Shown here piece by piece: positions 30,087 through 40,496 of a stretch of 64,000 bases of DNA. The stretch is from Schizochytrium sp. TIO01 (lineage: Eukaryota; Sar; Bigyra; Thraustochytrida; Thraustochytriidae), in contig SMSO01000025.1 in assembly GCA_004764695.1 (NCBI GenBank), positions 1,163,102 to 1,227,101 on the forward strand. Direction: 5' to 3'. The notes beneath the pieces were generated by a model. It saw only the letters and a list, made by a program, of their open reading frames with translations. It was not told the DNA's origin and did not search any database. A program made the position numbers and the translations under genes. Numbering within the stretch: the first letter of the stretch is position 1; every line of letters begins with the position of its first letter.

Positions 30087-31895
30087 ACGAAGACATTTTC
30101 AGTGCTTTATTGTTTGTTCCAATCTTTTTTCTTTCCTTGATTAATACTTGTTTTAATCTTCAGTCTCGATTGAATCTTGAGGTGTACGATTACTTTGTTT
30201 GTTGGGTTTGTCCCGGCTGTTGCACAGGGAGTGCTTCAGAGTATGTGGCTGGCTGTTGTAGTAGAGTCAAGTAAAGCGCCTTTTCTGATGTAGCTACCTT
30301 GTTCGCCTCGCTGTTTACCCATGGATATGGTAGATTGAGACCCGTTAACCAAACGTTGGGTTTCACAGACTTGCCTCGTTAGGCAACCCATGCCAGTTTG
30401 TGCTACAGTATTCAGTTGGTTTATCTGTATGATTGCCATGTTTTGAATTTAACCATAGTAAATTCTTGTGCCAAAAATAGGCAATGGGTACTGATATTGT
30501 TTTTATGCGCAGTGTTCACTGCTACAAGTAGGACTGAAGCCCTGGAAGAAACCTGGCCAGGTTGATAGTGGTCCTGCGTGTTTCCTCAGTATTACAATCA
30601 AATTTTTAAGCACTGGTTCGTGGAAGTTGCGAGCTTCAACGAACTTTGACGCTGTCTTCTGTTCAAACTGAGTTAAAGAAAAATTCACTCAAAAACCTTC
30701 GTGAACTTTTTTTCATGTGTCCAAGAATAATGCCTAGAATCTTAAAAACAGGACATTATATAAGTTGCACCGATAGAACCAAAATGTCAACTTTGATAGT
30801 GTATATCTTTTAATGTAGGAGGTAGAGACGTTAAAAACAAGGTCATAGATATGTATTCAACTTCGATTTGGTTGATGTATAGCCTCTGTTTGCGTGTTCT
30901 TTTGACCCAACAACAGCTCCTATAAAAAGCTGTTGCACAAATATGCTTAATTTGAAATTAGGTTGAGAAATTGGTGTTGCAGATACTTTTATATATTGAA
31001 AACATTCCTTTTAAATAGAGATAATTTATCTACCCTTTATTCAACCATTAGTTTGGGATCTTGAATGCTTTTTAAAATGATGTCATGATAGACGGACCCA
31101 AATTGAAAGAAGGGAGATTTAGGAAGATATAACTTAGTTTTAAATTTTTATTTTTTATTTTTATTGTGAAGCCAAGTTTTCTGGTGTAAAACATATATAT
31201 TGAACGAGGACCGCTGAGTACTAAGTTCGCGAGCGCAAACCCTTTAAAACTTCGATTCGGGTGCTGAGGTGATGTGCCTCATGTCATGAAAGATTTACGG
31301 AACTCCTAATTGAAATAGGGGAAATCCCCCTGCTTATTTCTTAATTGCGTGTGCCTCTGTTACCGTACTAAGTAATATTCATCCCTTTATATTATGACCG
31401 TGTGCACGCGCTGGTTACCCTGTCAAGACATGAAACCAAAAAGTTTATCATAGCAGAGCAGAAGTCGATGGGGGCTTGCGTACTAGGGAGTGTTGCGCTT
31501 GTAAAGACCCTGTTCTCTTGGCGCTTATTCTAGGGCCGGCGTAGCTCAGACAGGCTAAAAAGTAACAACCAAGTTCATCGTGACCGCATCTTACACCCTA
31601 GCTTGCTGTTGTCAGAGCTTGTAGCAGGCTTCACCACAGGCACGAGCACTTGGACGCGCACATTCGAAATCTCTTTCTTGTGTATGCAGATTGGCTACAC
31701 TCGCTCAGAGTTGCAGTGAGCCTGTCTTGACAAGCCAGCCATTCTAGGGGATAAACTTCTTCAACAGGATTAATCACAAGGTACTCTTTGGGTCACTCGA
31801 CGTCTCACAATAGAGACTTCACGTAACCCCTCAACAGGCTGAGAAAAGAGGACTTAAGAAGCCAAGGAAGTTGACTGGAATCCCTAAAGACAACC
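30087..31895. other. intergenic region
   Basis: 1.8 kb, AT-rich in the middle (30700-31200). A tRNA-like 5' half near 31533 has no matching 3' half. No supported gene. Confidence 0.6.
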
Positions 31896-32555
31896 ATGTC
31901 TCCACCATCACCGGCGAACGTTGAAGAAGGACGCGTCTATCTACCAAAGCCAGATGAGCATCGTGAAAGTATCGTCAGTGGTCTGACGAGTGTTTCAGAT
32001 GGTTCTTCGAGGGACGGGAGTACGTGTGGAACTACATGCGTGGCAATGATGCATGCATGCAACTGTTTTCTTGTTTGGACTTGGCGAATACTGATGATCT
32101 TGAGTATACTTTGCGCCATAGTTGATTGCTACTGCTCATGGGTAGTCTACGCACGGTCGCAAAACTTTGCGTTGCTAAAGGACTCCGCCGACCTCAGTGT
32201 TGGACTTCTCTTTTTAGTTTTCATTCTAGGCTATGAGTTAGTTGCTATTTTTTTACCCCTTCTGATGACGATGAACAAAAATGAGAAGAAAAATGACGAC
32301 TTTGAATTGATGGTTACCTCGGCACCTGTTCGTGTTGTTGCTGCGTGGGTAATCTTTGGTATCTGTACGGTGCTCTTAATTCTGCGAGTCTATGTGTTTT
32401 TCATTTTCATCTCGATCATAAATGCGTTCTTAACGCCTGCGGTGCTTCTCACTTATGCAGTGGTTCATCTTGTTCGATACTACAAGAGGAGACGTCAAGC
32501 TGTATCTTCACAGAGCCATTCTTCAGATGTTGTTCCAAGTGCAACAATGCCGTGA
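31896..32555 (+). CDS. four-pass membrane protein of unknown function
   Basis: A 219-residue protein from ATG 31896, in a good context (caaccatgt). A hydrophilic N-terminus of about 45 residues is followed by a Cys cluster (C44, C48, C55, C57) and four predicted transmembrane segments near 62-82, 100-124, 144-163 and 168-193. The C-terminal tail starts with a basic RYYKRRR and is Ser-rich. The Cys group before the first segment could be palmitoylated. I do not recognise a family and infer only an integral membrane location. Confidence 0.7.
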   Translation: MSPPSPANVEEGRVYLPKPDEHRESIVSGLTSVSDGSSRDGSTCGTTCVAMMHACNCFLVWTWRILMILSILCAIVDCYCSWVVYARSQNFALLKDSADLSVGLLFLVFILGYELVAIFLPLLMTMNKNEKKNDDFELMVTSAPVRVVAAWVIFGICTVLLILRVYVFFIFISIINAFLTPAVLLTYAVVHLVRYYKRRRQAVSSQSHSSDVVPSATMP

Positions 32556-34444
32556 TTGCATCAATTGTTTTTTTTTGTCTTTAATGCGAGCTTTCATCGG
32601 GAAGTATGTATTAGACGAGGAGGTTCTCTACTCCTGGGTGACTAGACCCGCATGCCCACAAAAGTATATATGACATATTCTGTACTTGGTTTTATCCAAA
32701 GTTCTAATATACGCTACAATAAGTGCTTTACCATTGCTACTTATTTCTAATTCTAATTTGATGTTTTGTTTGAGTTGTGATATGCCTCTATAGTTCTTTC
32801 CAAGTTTTTTGTAACGCGCAAGGTTAATATAGTACACGTAACCACGAGTGTCAAATTCCAAGCAATGAATAACTAGGTAGAAAGGGTCTGTCAAGAATGA
32901 ACAGCAAATTTATTCTATAACTTGAAAATAATTTGTCCTAAAACATACATAGAACAAAGCTGGGAATCATTTCCAATGCCTCTCTACTGCTGTGCAGCAT
33001 TTGTGCGCCTCATTCACGTCTTTCATGCCTCCGGCTCTTTACATTCCTGGGAATAAAAATCCCAATTTGGCTTCCACAATGCTACTGCCGTACCTGAGTG
33101 CTTAAATTGATTCTAGAGAACTAAAATTGACTACCTAGCTTGAAATCTTGATGAAGCATATTTGACAATCGTATGCCTGACAATACTATCTATCACCTTG
33201 GTCTTTCGAAAGAATGAGTCCAGAAAGAGATGCGTTGGTCTTCAATTAAAAAGGTGTGAATATTCACCTCGCGGCACTCGTTTCTCTGTACTTCTGAGCC
33301 TGGCCAGTTGTTGATATGTGCTCTATTATCTCCTGTAAGAATCCATGTGCCACCCTGCAGAGTACTAGGCATGTCCTAATAGTAGTACTATAAAAATAGA
33401 GTGAGCCACCCTCAAAAAGATCTAAATCATCACCACACAGACCAATAATTCATGCACCAAAGCAGCACGACTCGCAGGGAGAGAGAGAGCTTATGCCACA
33501 CTTGGGCTGAGCAATGTGCAAACGAACAATTCTCAGGAAATCTTTCTCCCTTTCTTTGCAAATACAAATTGAGGCACTGCCTAGTGGAATTCCATGAGGC
33601 CGGCCACCAAAGCCAAAGTTCTCGACCCCTCCGAGTTTTCTCCACCACCGCCACCACCACCACCCAACTTGAAGCGTTCAATGCCGTTTTACCATCCAAG
33701 GGTGTTCTGAATTCCGCAGGGGCGCGCTGTATCCTCTCTCCAGTATCATCATCTCCAGCGGCTTCCCAGGCTCGCGGAGACCCGGAGCGGACAACTCCGC
33801 CGGCGTTTCTCTCCCCATCGCTTAACATTCTCATTCTCAAGAAATTCACTCATTCATTCAGCGATTCATTCAACATTTCATCCAGTCAACCGTCAGCCAG
33901 CAGCTGCCCCAAAGCCAGGATCAATTACGATGCTTCTTTGGAGTCGGACGGTCGTCTTCTCTGCCATCTCGCTCAAGCTCCACGCTGGCAAATTACAGCC
34001 AGCTTATAGCCGAGCTCGCGCTGGTGCCTCAGACAGGCGCTCAGCTGCGTTTCATCTGCCACAAGCTGCCTGCTGCTTCCAGCGATCAGAACCCAGGCGG
34101 AACCTTTTCAGAACGCGTTCTTTTTCGTTCCTCCCCGTGTTCTCTCGCAGTTCCCTGCTTGCTCTTAGAGGCGGCTGGTCTCCTTGAGCCTCTCTCGGAC
34201 TGCATACAAACAAATGATAGTTTGGGTACCTACTGCTGACTTGCTTACTACCTATCAGTTAGCGATAAGCCAACCGTCCTGACCCCAGAAACGAGATGGT
34301 GCAATGCTTAGGCAGGAGGTAGAAGGAGCTACAAGGTCAAGGGAGAAAGAATTTGCAGGAACTGTAAAGTAGAGCTTACTTAGCTAGCTAGCTTCCTCCA
34401 ATTTATTATTATTTATTTTTTTATAGGAAGAGGCATTTATGATT

Positions 34445-34504
34445 GTTTGTTTGTTTGTTTGTTTGTTTGTTTGTTTGTTTGTTTGTTTGTTTGTTTGTTT
34501 GTTT
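34445..34504. repeat. (GTTT)15 microsatellite
   Basis: Fifteen uninterrupted GTTT units. Confidence 0.97.
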
Positions 34505-34684
34505 GTCTCTTTCTTTCTTTTCTTGCCCTGCCTACTCCTCTAATTCTTCTTCTTCTTCTTCTACTTCTTCGATGTGGATGATTTGCACTAACTTGGAGGC
34601 TGCCTTCAGCTTCAGTGGTGTGATCGCCACTGCCCGAATGCACGGCGTCCTGGGCCCGATTGTAGGGTGGCTGCCTCGATATGT

Positions 34685-34724
34685 ATTCATTCATTCATTC
34701 ATTCATTCATTCATTCATTCATTC
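34685..34724. repeat. (ATTC)10 microsatellite
   Basis: Ten uninterrupted ATTC units. Confidence 0.97.
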
Positions 34725-35392
34725 ACTCACTGCTTTTTAATGAATAAAAAAGTGCTTTCTTTATAAGGAATGAAAACAAACTTGAACATCAGCAGACCTC
34801 TAAAGGGTTGTAATTAGGCTTATTCCGAGTCACCGCAGTCCTCCTTAGCGCTTATAGTTCTTAGAGGAGGTGTGCGAACTGGAGGAGAAAGCTTTTGAAG
34901 AAAGATAAAAAGGAACAGAAATGAATAGGAAAAGAATGGCGGTCCTTTCTTAAATTTACATTTTAAAAAAATATATGTATGTTTTTCCAATTATTATATT
35001 CTTTTCCCTCATTTTTAAAAAAGTGAATGGCACAAGCGCGCACGCACGCACTGTAGGGCAAGAGCAAACCAACAAAGAAAGAACAACCAAATCGTAATAG
35101 GCCAAGAGAACATAAATCTCTCCGGGGTTGGGCTAGGGTTAGTCTGGACGGGGCATTCGCTCTGGTGGTCACGCTCAGCGGGTGGACGCTGGGCGGGGCT
35201 TATCGTAATTTAGCTACTGGCTGGCTGCTATTTTCTTCGCGGACAGGGGAGATTCAATTGATTAAGCAATCCGATCGCTTGCAGTGATTGATCGATTTAG
35301 TTTGCACAGCCTAAAAAAAGAGGAGCTTCGTCGCACGGCTGAAAACCTTTCGTTTGCAGCAGCAGTAGGCATTAGACTGTGGTGACGAAAGA

Positions 35393-36244
35393 ATGTCAGT
35401 AGTTAAGAAGCCAGCAGTCTGCCTTGCGCATGGGCTTATCAACCCATTCGCAAGCGCATGTGATGCAATTATGCAGCGCACATATTTTACAGGAATTCCT
35501 GCTTTTCTCCGAAGCCATGGCTACCGCGTTTTGCAGCCCCAGGTGAGCTCAATGGGCCATGTACATGAGCGTGCTAGTCAGCTACGCGAGCAAATCGCAG
35601 CATGGGATGAACTAGAGCCCGGTGAGAGAATCATTGTCATAGGGCATTCCATGGGCGGGCTTGACACACGTTGGATGATTTCCAATTTAGGTGGAGACGA
35701 GCTTGTCAGCTCCCTAGTGACTATTGCATCCCCTCACTACGGCACATGCCTGGCTGATACTGTCGTAGACGGGCTCAATCCAGTGGAAAAATACTACCAC
35801 CGCCTTGACTCTATAGGGTGGAGCATCCGTGCATTGAACTGTTTGACGCGGTCCTTTATGCGCGAAGAGTTCAACCCCAACTGCCTCGATTCTCCTGATG
35901 TTGACTACGTTTCTGTGACTGGAGTTACAGAATCACACAAGGCTACCCGAATGATCCGCCCGCTGGTAAACATTCTTTATCGCGAAGAGGGCATAAATGA
36001 CGGCCTCGTTAGTGTGGAATCCTCCAAGTGGGGTCGCTATGTGGGTGTATACGAACTTGACCACATTGCCCAAATCAACCACATTCCTCAGACTCTTACC
36101 ATGTACCAAAATTTATTAAAGGAAGTCGATCACACTGCCGCAGAGACCTTTGCTGCTTCCATTGATGCAATGAATGAAGCAGCAGAAAGGGCGTATGCGT
36201 TGGGCGAGATGGAACGGCAAAAGGAAGGGGCCATCATGGCCTAA
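35393..36244 (+). CDS. triacylglycerol lipase, bacterial class I-like alpha/beta hydrolase
   Basis: A 283-residue protein from ATG 35393. AHG at 12-14 is the oxyanion-hole region and GHSMGG at 84-89 places the nucleophile at S86. NDGLVSVESSKWG gives the acid D203, and LDHIAQINH gives His224. The order and wording (YFTGIPAFLRSHG, IASPHYGT, NDGLVS, then DHIxQxNH) follow Pseudomonas/Burkholderia class I lipases, which cleave long-chain triacylglycerols. Unlike those secreted enzymes, no signal peptide or hydrophobic N-terminus is visible, so a cytosolic or lipid-droplet-associated enzyme is likely. A second-best reading is another acyl ester hydrolase of the same fold. Confidence 0.85.
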   Translation: MSVVKKPAVCLAHGLINPFASACDAIMQRTYFTGIPAFLRSHGYRVLQPQVSSMGHVHERASQLREQIAAWDELEPGERIIVIGHSMGGLDTRWMISNLGGDELVSSLVTIASPHYGTCLADTVVDGLNPVEKYYHRLDSIGWSIRALNCLTRSFMREEFNPNCLDSPDVDYVSVTGVTESHKATRMIRPLVNILYREEGINDGLVSVESSKWGRYVGVYELDHIAQINHIPQTLTMYQNLLKEVDHTAAETFAASIDAMNEAAERAYALGEMERQKEGAIMA

Positions 36245-39200
36245 ATACCTTCCTTTTGGATACGATCCCCTCATCCAATTGCGGATACTTCCCACTTGAT
36301 TCATTCACAAAGCTTGTTCCTCTGCAATTGGTCTGCCAAGTTTGGTAAGCGTCTAACATTGTCAGAGCTCGGCAAGGATACTTTATGATAGTCGCAATTC
36401 TAATAACAGCAAGCGTAATAAGATGAACCCCCACAGCAGACTGTTGCATAAAGCACTGCACTAGGGAGCAGTATCTTATGCGAGCCTTTGCTTGCTTGTT
36501 TGTTAAATGAAAGGTTCTCTTGATTAAACGACATCAACAACTCGTCCTCGTACACTTTAAATTTAACTGTACAAATGAAGTATATTGGACTAGGCAAGTT
36601 CTTCGTATATGATTTATTGGAAAACTTGATGGTGTGGAAACACGCTTTTTTTACTATAGAACTTGTACTTACTTTCTGTAAAGATGACTCTTTTCTTCTT
36701 CTTTTAATTCTTCTTCGTTTCCCTCTCCTCAAAATATGATTTTTATGGGATATTTTTTGCATTCTTTTCGTGGTTTCTTGAGCAAGCAATTTTGGCTTTC
36801 TTGGTTCTTCATCAGTATTAAGAGGGATATGAAATGGGAAGGAAGTATGATCTTCATAGAGTGTCGTTTTGCGATTGAAGAGATCGCGTTATTTGTGGTT
36901 GGCCGGGTCAATGTTAAAACTCGGTGGTTGCCGCGCACCTGTGGCGGGCAATGTTTCTTTCTTGTATTGATTGCTACCCCGACTGCCTAGTTATACTTTT
37001 CAGCATTTTCAACGGCGTTGGGGTAGCCAATAATGATCCATTGTACAACATCGAGGAGTATATACGCAGGGCGTGGGTGGATATAGTATGAGCAGATATG
37101 AGTGCGCAGAGTGCTTTGTTGATAGTGCTTTCCACTTCTTTGCTCACTCTATGCCGTGACGATGTAGGCAAAAGGAAGGTCGTGTAACGAACTAATTCCC
37201 CACCGAGTATTCTTTGGTTCGCACCACAATTGATGAGTTCCAGAGCACGGCAAGGATCTCCTGATCGTGATTACTTCCGCTTACTGCTGCTACTGCTGCT
37301 AAAACTACTACTACTAAAACAACTTGGAATGCAATGCCCAGTGCCATATTCAAGAGCTGTTGTTGCTCAGATTGTTTTTGTAAAGCCTTAGGAGGCAGAT
37401 AATACCTGTCAGTACTGCTGATTTCGAAAAACACTCCATCTGCACGACTTCACCGTCACGAGGAAACTGTTAACCCCGTTTTCTTAAAATAGGAGAGTTA
37501 TTCCAAAATGACGTGACGCACGTCACATAATATCTATTCGTCTTTGAGCGCACAAGGTCTATGCTAAGCTTCCTTCAACATTGAAAGTCTATTCCCATCG
37601 TGCAAGTAAGTATTCTTGCGATGTCTGAAGGAGACCTAAGGTGTGCGAAAATATAATCCCAAGCGCATCTTAACATATGACCAGCATACGCAATAAATGT
37701 CCGAAGACATAAAAGGTAGAATCGGATAGAAAATGAAGTAAGACACGACGTGGGCTCGCGGTGAATGTTGTGGAAAATTTCACAAAGAAAGCGATACTGC
37801 CGCTTCAAAGGAAGAAGCACAAAAGGCATATCTCAAGCATGCAACCGTAAACATATCCGGTGTTCAGAGAACAACAACGATTCACTAATATGTAAATAGC
37901 ACAGAACATTAGCAGCGAATGGTAATCAGAGCACAAAGCTAGGGCAATTCTCTAGCGAGCGAGGATATAGAAAAACAGTGGGTGGCAGGAGGACGATCGC
38001 ATAACAACCTGATAATCAGCGAGTGTTTCGGATGAACACTCCTGGAAAAACGTGTTTCGAGATCACAGCGCTCAGAACAAGCACGCCGAGGAGAAAATAG
38101 TAAGCACTATTTGCTAGGCGATAAGTTAAGAGCTGTGTAATTATGATTGCGCAGATGAGAGAGAAACCGTGTGCGAGAGGAAACCATGGTGTAAAAAGAG
38201 ATTATAGAGCGGGTGCGGGGTAAAGAGGTACGCACCGTTTGCCACAGCACCTTTGTTGGTCGAAATAAGAAAAAATTCAGCAAAGAATTGTCGACACAGA
38301 TGCGTGTGAAGGGTTGTGTCTTTCGCAGCGTCTCCATAAGGTAACTTGATTGCAAAATCAAAGAGGTGAAACGCTTTTGATAAATTTTGATGGCGCCAAT
38401 GATGTTAAAGATCAGACTTTGCAATCACGAGATCAGATTGTTCACCAAATGTCTTCCTTTGCAACAATCTGTAGGGCTTCCAGATCAAGGCCTAAAAGAT
38501 AAAGGTGAACAATCATTCTTCGTCATTCTAAGTAAAACTGTAGAACATTCGCAGGTTGCGCAATGATACACACATTCTGTGCGGCGAAGACATCTACCCT
38601 CTAAGGAATCTTAGAAGCCACCATATGCTTCACTTTTATGTATCTCGCGGGAAATTGAAAGTGCGGGCTTCTTTCGCCCTTGGTCCGTAGGAACGGGTTT
38701 CCATTCAAAAGGAAAGAGGTGCAGAAGATACATAGGAGTGTTTGGAAGGGGACCTGAGAGAGTGGTGATAGGAGAACAGGGAAAATAAAAGAGATGACGG
38801 CACGGGCGACGAATCTGGCATCCCGCGCAGAGAGTTTTGAAGAGACTAAATGATGATAGTGCAGGAGTAATAGGAGTGGTCACGGATTGGTCCAGACAGT
38901 CAAAGACAAAGCAGAAGAAAAGTGAATATGTGTGCGAGGAAAAATGGAGAGGAGGGATATTTGGGGTGTAGCGAATGAGAGTGATTGGGTGGACAAATGG
39001 AGTATTGAATGCGGTATTGAAAGAGCGAGCAAATGTGGAGAAAAGGTTTTAGGTCACACGTAGGGTTTGGAAGCGCAAATGCCTTCATCAAGAGCTCGCC
39101 ACAACCAGGTGAACCGTCCACCCCACCCCCTCGCTCAGGTGAATTAGCAGGTCAGAGAAATATATTTCGTTAAGTCGGACGTTCAAGCAGCAGCATAGAT

Positions 39201-39248
39201 CATCAGTCAAACAGTGAATTGATCGATCGATTAGCGCGCCTCAGGTGT
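36245..39248. other. 3 kb region without supported gene
   Basis: Several minus-strand frames of 60-130 codons occur but are Ser/Leu/Phe-rich, start anywhere and do not resemble proteins. A CTG/CTA-rich patch lies at 37275-37320. It probably contains the 3' UTR of the minus-strand gene ending at 39249. Confidence 0.55.
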
Positions 39249-40496
39249 CTAGCGTGATGACGGTGAAGACGAAAGACTACCATCAAGCCTGTCGTCGTCA
39301 TCATCAACTCCTGCGAGGAGCTGCTTGTCTCCTGATAGGCCTTCCATCTCAAACTGTTCAAAAGGCCCGTCGTCCATATCGAGTCCTGCGTGTGCCGATG
39401 TATCTAGGTCGAGTCCCATTTCCATTTCCATATCGTCCATGTCGATTGACGGCACGTTATGTTGCAGGTAGGTGTCTGCGTCTGCGTCTAATCTTAAGCT
39501 TTCCAAGTCTCCAACCATCGCCGCTGTCTCCGCTGCCTGCACGGCTCCCGTTTGCGGCGAGTTTTTCCTCGAGTTAGGCGACATCTTGACGCGTCCATCC
39601 TGAGTCAATCCCACATCCATACCTCCGCTTTCAGACTGCTTATGCGAGAATTGGTCGTGCAACTGCATGTCAGTTCGCCTCGCAAAGCCGCTCCTATCCT
39701 CAGTGAGAGACCTTATCGCAGAAAATACTTCCATGCTTGATGGCTCCATTTGCAAGCTCCTGTTGCTTCCTTCCCAGGCATCCACCAGCCCAGTGCCAAG
39801 CTGCTCTTCCTCCTCTTCTTCCTCTTCTTCCTCGTCGCCCTCCAGCAAGATCGGGGACCGCCCGAGGTCCCCATCAAAACTCACACGCTGCCGTGAACGA
39901 GCCCGTGATTCGCGCTGCCGCCGCTGTTGTCCGAGATTATACTGCGAGTTTGATCCAGAGGCCTGACCGCTCTTGGCGAGGTCGAGACCATCGTTACTTC
40001 CACTGCGAGGGCGGATTCGGAGCGCGTGGAGAATGTTAGTGCCGGCATTGCCTGCGTACGTGGGGGCTGACTGTGCCAGGTTGCGGGATCCGAAAGCGCT
40101 AGCACCAGGTGACGGAGGAGGCAGCTCAAGGTCTGGCATGCGTCGCGACAGGTAAGAAGGAGCAGGCATTGAGCCGATAATGGGAGCTCGCGGCGCCGGT
40201 GCGGACTGAGCAAAGTTCTTGCCCGCGCCTGTGGCCAGGGAGTTTGAGTTTGGGTTCATAAGACCCCCTGCGCGAGCCTGAGACCGCATGATTGGGATTG
40301 GACGCGAGGTCGAAGAGGCAGATGGAGACGCCTCGCCTCCTGCCGATGGTGAAGAAATGCTGTCGCCGCCACTCATGCCGCCCGAGAGGCCGCCAGGCGG
40401 AGCCTGCGCCTCGAGGCCACCATGAAGGTGTTGGTGAAGATGGTGGTGATGATGATGACGGTCCGCGTCGCCGCCCAGGCCGCCCTCGCCCGACAT
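39249..40496 (-). CDS. hypothetical low-complexity protein
   Basis: A 415-residue frame from ATG 40496; the open frame continues upstream only to a TTG at 40556. The N-terminal quarter is Gly/Ser/His-rich with a run of six His near residue 14. Ser/Pro/Arg-rich parts follow, including SRARSRQRVSF, which resembles a basophilic kinase site. A run of nine to ten Glu follows, and the C-terminal part is Asp/Met-rich (DMDDMEMEMGLDLD) and ends in acidic and Ser runs. Almost the whole chain looks disordered. The C-terminal acidic-hydrophobic pattern resembles transactivation domains, but that is inference. No family recognised. Confidence 0.55.
   Translation of the reverse strand: MSGEGGLGGDADRHHHHHHLHQHLHGGLEAQAPPGGLSGGMSGGDSISSPSAGGEASPSASSTSRPIPIMRSQARAGGLMNPNSNSLATGAGKNFAQSAPAPRAPIIGSMPAPSYLSRRMPDLELPPPSPGASAFGSRNLAQSAPTYAGNAGTNILHALRIRPRSGSNDGLDLAKSGQASGSNSQYNLGQQRRQRESRARSRQRVSFDGDLGRSPILLEGDEEEEEEEEEEQLGTGLVDAWEGSNRSLQMEPSSMEVFSAIRSLTEDRSGFARRTDMQLHDQFSHKQSESGGMDVGLTQDGRVKMSPNSRKNSPQTGAVQAAETAAMVGDLESLRLDADADTYLQHNVPSIDMDDMEMEMGLDLDTSAHAGLDMDDGPFEQFEMEGLSGDKQLLAGVDDDDDRLDGSLSSSPSSR

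Larger units (their letters stand above)
32556..35392. other. intergenic region with GC-rich island and microsatellites
   Basis: 33430-34240 is more GC-rich than its surroundings and open in several frames on both strands, none convincing. (GTTT)15 occupies 34445-34504 and (ATTC)10 occupies 34685-34724. TAGGGTTAG occurs once near 35131 in the promoter of the lipase gene. Confidence 0.6.

Noticed and set aside
31533-31610. tRNA-like 5' half (gggccggcgtagctcagacagg)
   Set aside because: It has a good A-box-like stretch, but there is no complementary acceptor 3' arm and no T-loop GTTCRA at the right distance.
34437-34766. Frames through the (GTTT)n tract on both strands
   Set aside because: Tetranucleotide repeat translation only.
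37192-37347. Minus-strand short frame with a Val/Ala-rich hydrophobic segment
   Set aside because: The hydrophobic stretch comes from a CTG/CTA trinucleotide patch, and the predicted peptide is only 51 residues.
36400-39121. Series of minus-strand frames of 60-130 codons
   Set aside because: No recognisable motifs, erratic starts and Ser/Phe/Leu-rich composition as expected from AT- and pyrimidine-rich non-coding DNA.
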